This document shows, piece by piece, positions 32,041 to 33,775 of a stretch of 33,775 nt of DNA. This stretch comes from an uncultured Winogradskyella sp. (GTDB lineage Bacteria; Bacteroidota; Bacteroidia; Flavobacteriales; Flavobacteriaceae). Location of the stretch: positions 1 to 33,775 of the forward strand of contig NZ_CALGNH010000035.1 of assembly GCF_937958655.1 (NCBI RefSeq), read 5' to 3'. Position 1 is the first letter of the stretch. Each line of letters opens with the position of its first letter. The notes beneath the pieces are model-generated. The model had not been told where the DNA came from. It ran no database searches and was given only the letters and a program-made list of their open reading frames with translations. A program made the translations under genes and the position numbers.

Positions 32041-32860
32041 ATGAAAAACACATTAACTACATTAATTTTATTCTGTTACTGTATTCTAGCTTTTGGCCAA
32101 TCATCAAAAATTTATAAAGATAAGGTTCATAGATTTAAGTTTGGTACGGAAGTAACAGAGTGTGATTTTCAAGGCAATCCCTATTTATTGTTAGAAGATG
32201 AAGATGATGAACGGACAATTCCAAAAATCATGATTGCTCAAAAAGGATGGGAGTTTGAAATTGATAAAATTTTAGATGACAAGATTATAATAACTTTTAT
32301 TAACTGGACAAGTATCTGGCGATGAAAGTAATCAAGAGATGCTTATACAAAGAAATTTGGCATACGTAAGAACTGATGATGGTGAACAGAACTTCTTTTC
32401 TATAAGTAAAAAAGACTTTGATACCTACACGGAAGTTATACCAGCAATGATTGATATTGAATTTGGTACTGTGACTATACCAATTAAAATTAGAACAGGT
32501 AATGGTGATAACGTACCATTGGATTTTTATGGTAATTTTAATGCAGGTATAGGGTTGAATTTTAAAGTTAGGAAGTTTGTTAGTCTCTATTCTGGTATTA
32601 GCATTACCTCAGTTCCAGTAGATAGTGAAACTACTAATGGTAATATTACTTCGGCTACTAATGCAGCGGCATTAACACCAACCATTGGTCTTATAAAAGA
32701 TATAGATCGTGTACAATTTGGCTTATTTATGGGCTTTGACTTTCTTGCAAGAGACTTGGGTAAAAATTGGATTTATCAAGGGAGAAGATAGTTTGGAATT
32801 GGTATTGGCTATAATATTTTTAGTATTAGTAAAGGACAATCTGATCCAAGTCCACAATAA
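32041..32860 (+). pseudogene. outer-membrane beta-barrel-like protein, broken by a frameshift and an in-frame stop
   Basis: The first frame starts at 32041 with a signal peptide (MKNTLTTLILFCYCILAFG) and reads to a TGA at 32323, where the sequence stops making sense. Near 32293-32300 (an ACTTTTATT run) one extra base, or two lost, moves the reading to the frame LLTGQVSGDESNQEMLIQRN. That frame continues through a barrel-like region (FYGNFNAGIGLNFKVRKFVS, SLYSGISITSVPVDSETT) to a TAG at 32789. Past that TAG the same frame reads FGIGIGYNIFSISKGQ to a TAA at 32858-32860, as expected for a barrel end. Restored, it would be about 272 residues. Two independent lesions indicate a pseudogene, or sequencing errors if only one stands. 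Confidence 0.75.
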
Positions 32861-32875
32861 TAATTTTAGTTAAAT

Positions 32876-32904
32876 AAGCCCTTGCACTCCCAAGGGCTTT
32901 TATT
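32876..32904 (+). terminator. rho-independent terminator before hsdM
   Basis: AAGCCCTT (32876-32883) pairs perfectly with AAGGGCTT (32892-32899) around an 8-base loop and is followed by a short T-rich tail. It ends the transcript of the broken gene and sits 70 bases ahead of hsdM. Confidence 0.75.
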
Positions 32905-32930
32905 ATCTTTAAATTCCCTTAATTAATAAT

Positions 32931-32951
32931 AGCGACTCAGAACGAGACGCT
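32931..32951. promoter_or_regulatory. inverted repeat upstream of hsdM, possible operator
   Basis: AGCGACTC-AGAAC-GAGACGCT pairs 7 of 8 positions and lies 22 bases before the hsdM start codon. Restriction-modification loci often carry operator-like repeats here, but I see no regulator gene, so this is only a candidate. Confidence 0.3.
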
Positions 32952-32973
32952 TTATTTGTTTATAAAACTAAGA

Positions 32974-33775
32974 ATGAATTTCGAACAAACCTTTAAAAAT
33001 ATAGACGACCTGCTTTACAAAGATTCAGGCGCAGATAGTGAATTAGATTACATTGGGCAAACCTCTTGGGTGATGTTCTTACGCTACTTGGACGAATTAG
33101 AACAAGACAAAGCAGACGAAGCCGAATTAAAAGGAGAAGACTACAAATTTATTTTAAATAAGGAATACCGTTGGCCAAATTGGGCAATGCCAAAAGATGC
33201 TGACGGAAAATTAGACCATCACGTAGCCTTAACAGGTCCAGATTTGGTGCAGTTTGTAGATGGTAAATTGTTTCCATATCTCGCAAAGTTTAAGCAAGAA
33301 GCAGATTCTGCAAACACGATTGAGTACAAGATTGGAGAAATATTTTCTGAACTGAAAAACAAAATCCAAAGCGGTTACAACTTACGTGAGATTTTAGAAT
33401 ATGCAGATGCGTTACCTTTTCGTGCTTCAACAGATAAGCACGAACTAAGCCACTTATACGAAACCAAGATTAAAAACATGGGAAATGCAGGTCGTAATGG
33501 TGGGCAATATTACACACCAAGGCCATTAATTCGTGCCATGATTAATGTGATTGATCCACAAATTGGAGAAAAAATTTACGATGGCGCAGCAGGTTCTTGT
33601 GGTTTCTTATGCGAAGCATACGAATACATGTATAAGCGCATGGAAAAAACAACCGACAATTTGAAGACCTTACAAGAAGAAACATTGTACGGAAAAGAAA
33701 AAAAGAATTTAGCGTACGTCATTGGGATTATGAATATGATTCTTCATGGTATTGAAGCCCCAAATATTATACATA
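32974..33775 (+). CDS. hsdM: type I restriction-modification DNA methyltransferase subunit HsdM, N-terminal part (cut by window edge)
   Basis: From ATG at 32974 the frame stays open to the window end, giving 267 residues. It has the HsdM N-terminal helical domain (FEQTFKNIDDLLYKDSGADS, then SWVMFLRYLDELEQDKADE). The start of the N6-adenine methyltransferase domain follows: GRNGGQYYTPRPLIRAMINV and the SAM-binding motif I YDGAAGSCGFLCEA. The catalytic NPPF/NPPY motif should follow beyond the edge. It methylates adenine at the site recognised by HsdS and is required for the HsdR nuclease to tell self from foreign DNA. Because hsdM is the first gene, hsdS and hsdR probably lie to the right. Confidence 0.92.
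   Translation, partial: MNFEQTFKNIDDLLYKDSGADSELDYIGQTSWVMFLRYLDELEQDKADEAELKGEDYKFILNKEYRWPNWAMPKDADGKLDHHVALTGPDLVQFVDGKLFPYLAKFKQEADSANTIEYKIGEIFSELKNKIQSGYNLREILEYADALPFRASTDKHELSHLYETKIKNMGNAGRNGGQYYTPRPLIRAMINVIDPQIGEKIYDGAAGSCGFLCEAYEYMYKRMEKTTDNLKTLQEETLYGKEKKNLAYVIGIMNMILHGIEAPNIIH

Noticed and set aside
32285-32340. Programmed frameshift joining the two parts of the exported gene
   Set aside because: No slippery heptamer or downstream stem is seen, and a second lesion (TAG at 32789) shows the gene is simply broken or mis-sequenced.

Overview
The window looks like chromosomal DNA of a marine-type member of the Flavobacteriaceae (Bacteroidota). The base composition is AT-rich, and coding regions mostly lack Shine-Dalgarno sequences. 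Several upstream regions carry the Bacteroidota -7 element TAnnTTTG. The gene content is also typical of the group: a TonB receptor with a SusC-like N-terminal extension, DUF5916, DUF6146, DUF6787, Bacteroidota LptD, BshA, and the GH3/beta-lactamase fusion. The exact genus cannot be read from the sequence. No rRNA, tRNA, CRISPR array or insertion sequence was seen, and no gene-free stretch exceeds 300 bases.

Layout, left to right. (1) 1-911: N-terminal part of a DUF5916/CBM9-like outer-membrane protein on the minus strand, cut by the window edge; then a small membrane protein on plus. (2) 1626-5059, minus: a likely three-gene operon of a His/Cys-rich secreted protein, a TonB-dependent receptor and a lipoprotein. 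I infer metal uptake. (3) 5118-6915, minus: DUF6787, DUF6146 and DUF937 proteins. (4) 7005-10319, minus: LuxC-type acyl-CoA reductase, SerC and SerA, ending in a clear terminator. This block is divergent from a 2[4Fe-4S] ferredoxin gene with facing, overlapping candidate promoters. (5) 10831-16232: an envelope block. LptD (LPS export) and RidA on minus are divergent from an N-acetylmuramoyl-alanine amidase and an MlaD/MCE lipid-transport protein on plus. (6) 16242-21527, plus: a membrane/soluble Fe-S electron-transfer pair related to HdrC/HdrB, an exported hypothetical protein, a YdbS/YdbT-like PH-domain pair and a conserved 162-residue protein. (7) 21645-31788: SerB with ACT domains, a GH3-beta-lactamase fusion, BshA (bacillithiol), a GIY-YIG protein, an AGCS alanine/glycine:Na+ symporter tightly coupled to acetyl-CoA synthetase, and a HAD phosphatase. 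(8) 31789-33775: a broken outer-membrane gene followed by the start of a type I restriction-modification locus (hsdM), cut by the edge. This end has the character of a variable region.

All three phosphorylated-pathway serine enzymes (SerA, SerC, SerB) are present. The regulatory ACT domains sit on SerB rather than on SerA. Most of the window is conserved core chromosome. The parts that most deserve a second look are the TonB trio, the Fe-S protein whose first CCG half lacks its usual cysteines, the overlapping ferredoxin/acyl-CoA reductase promoters, and the decayed gene beside hsdM.
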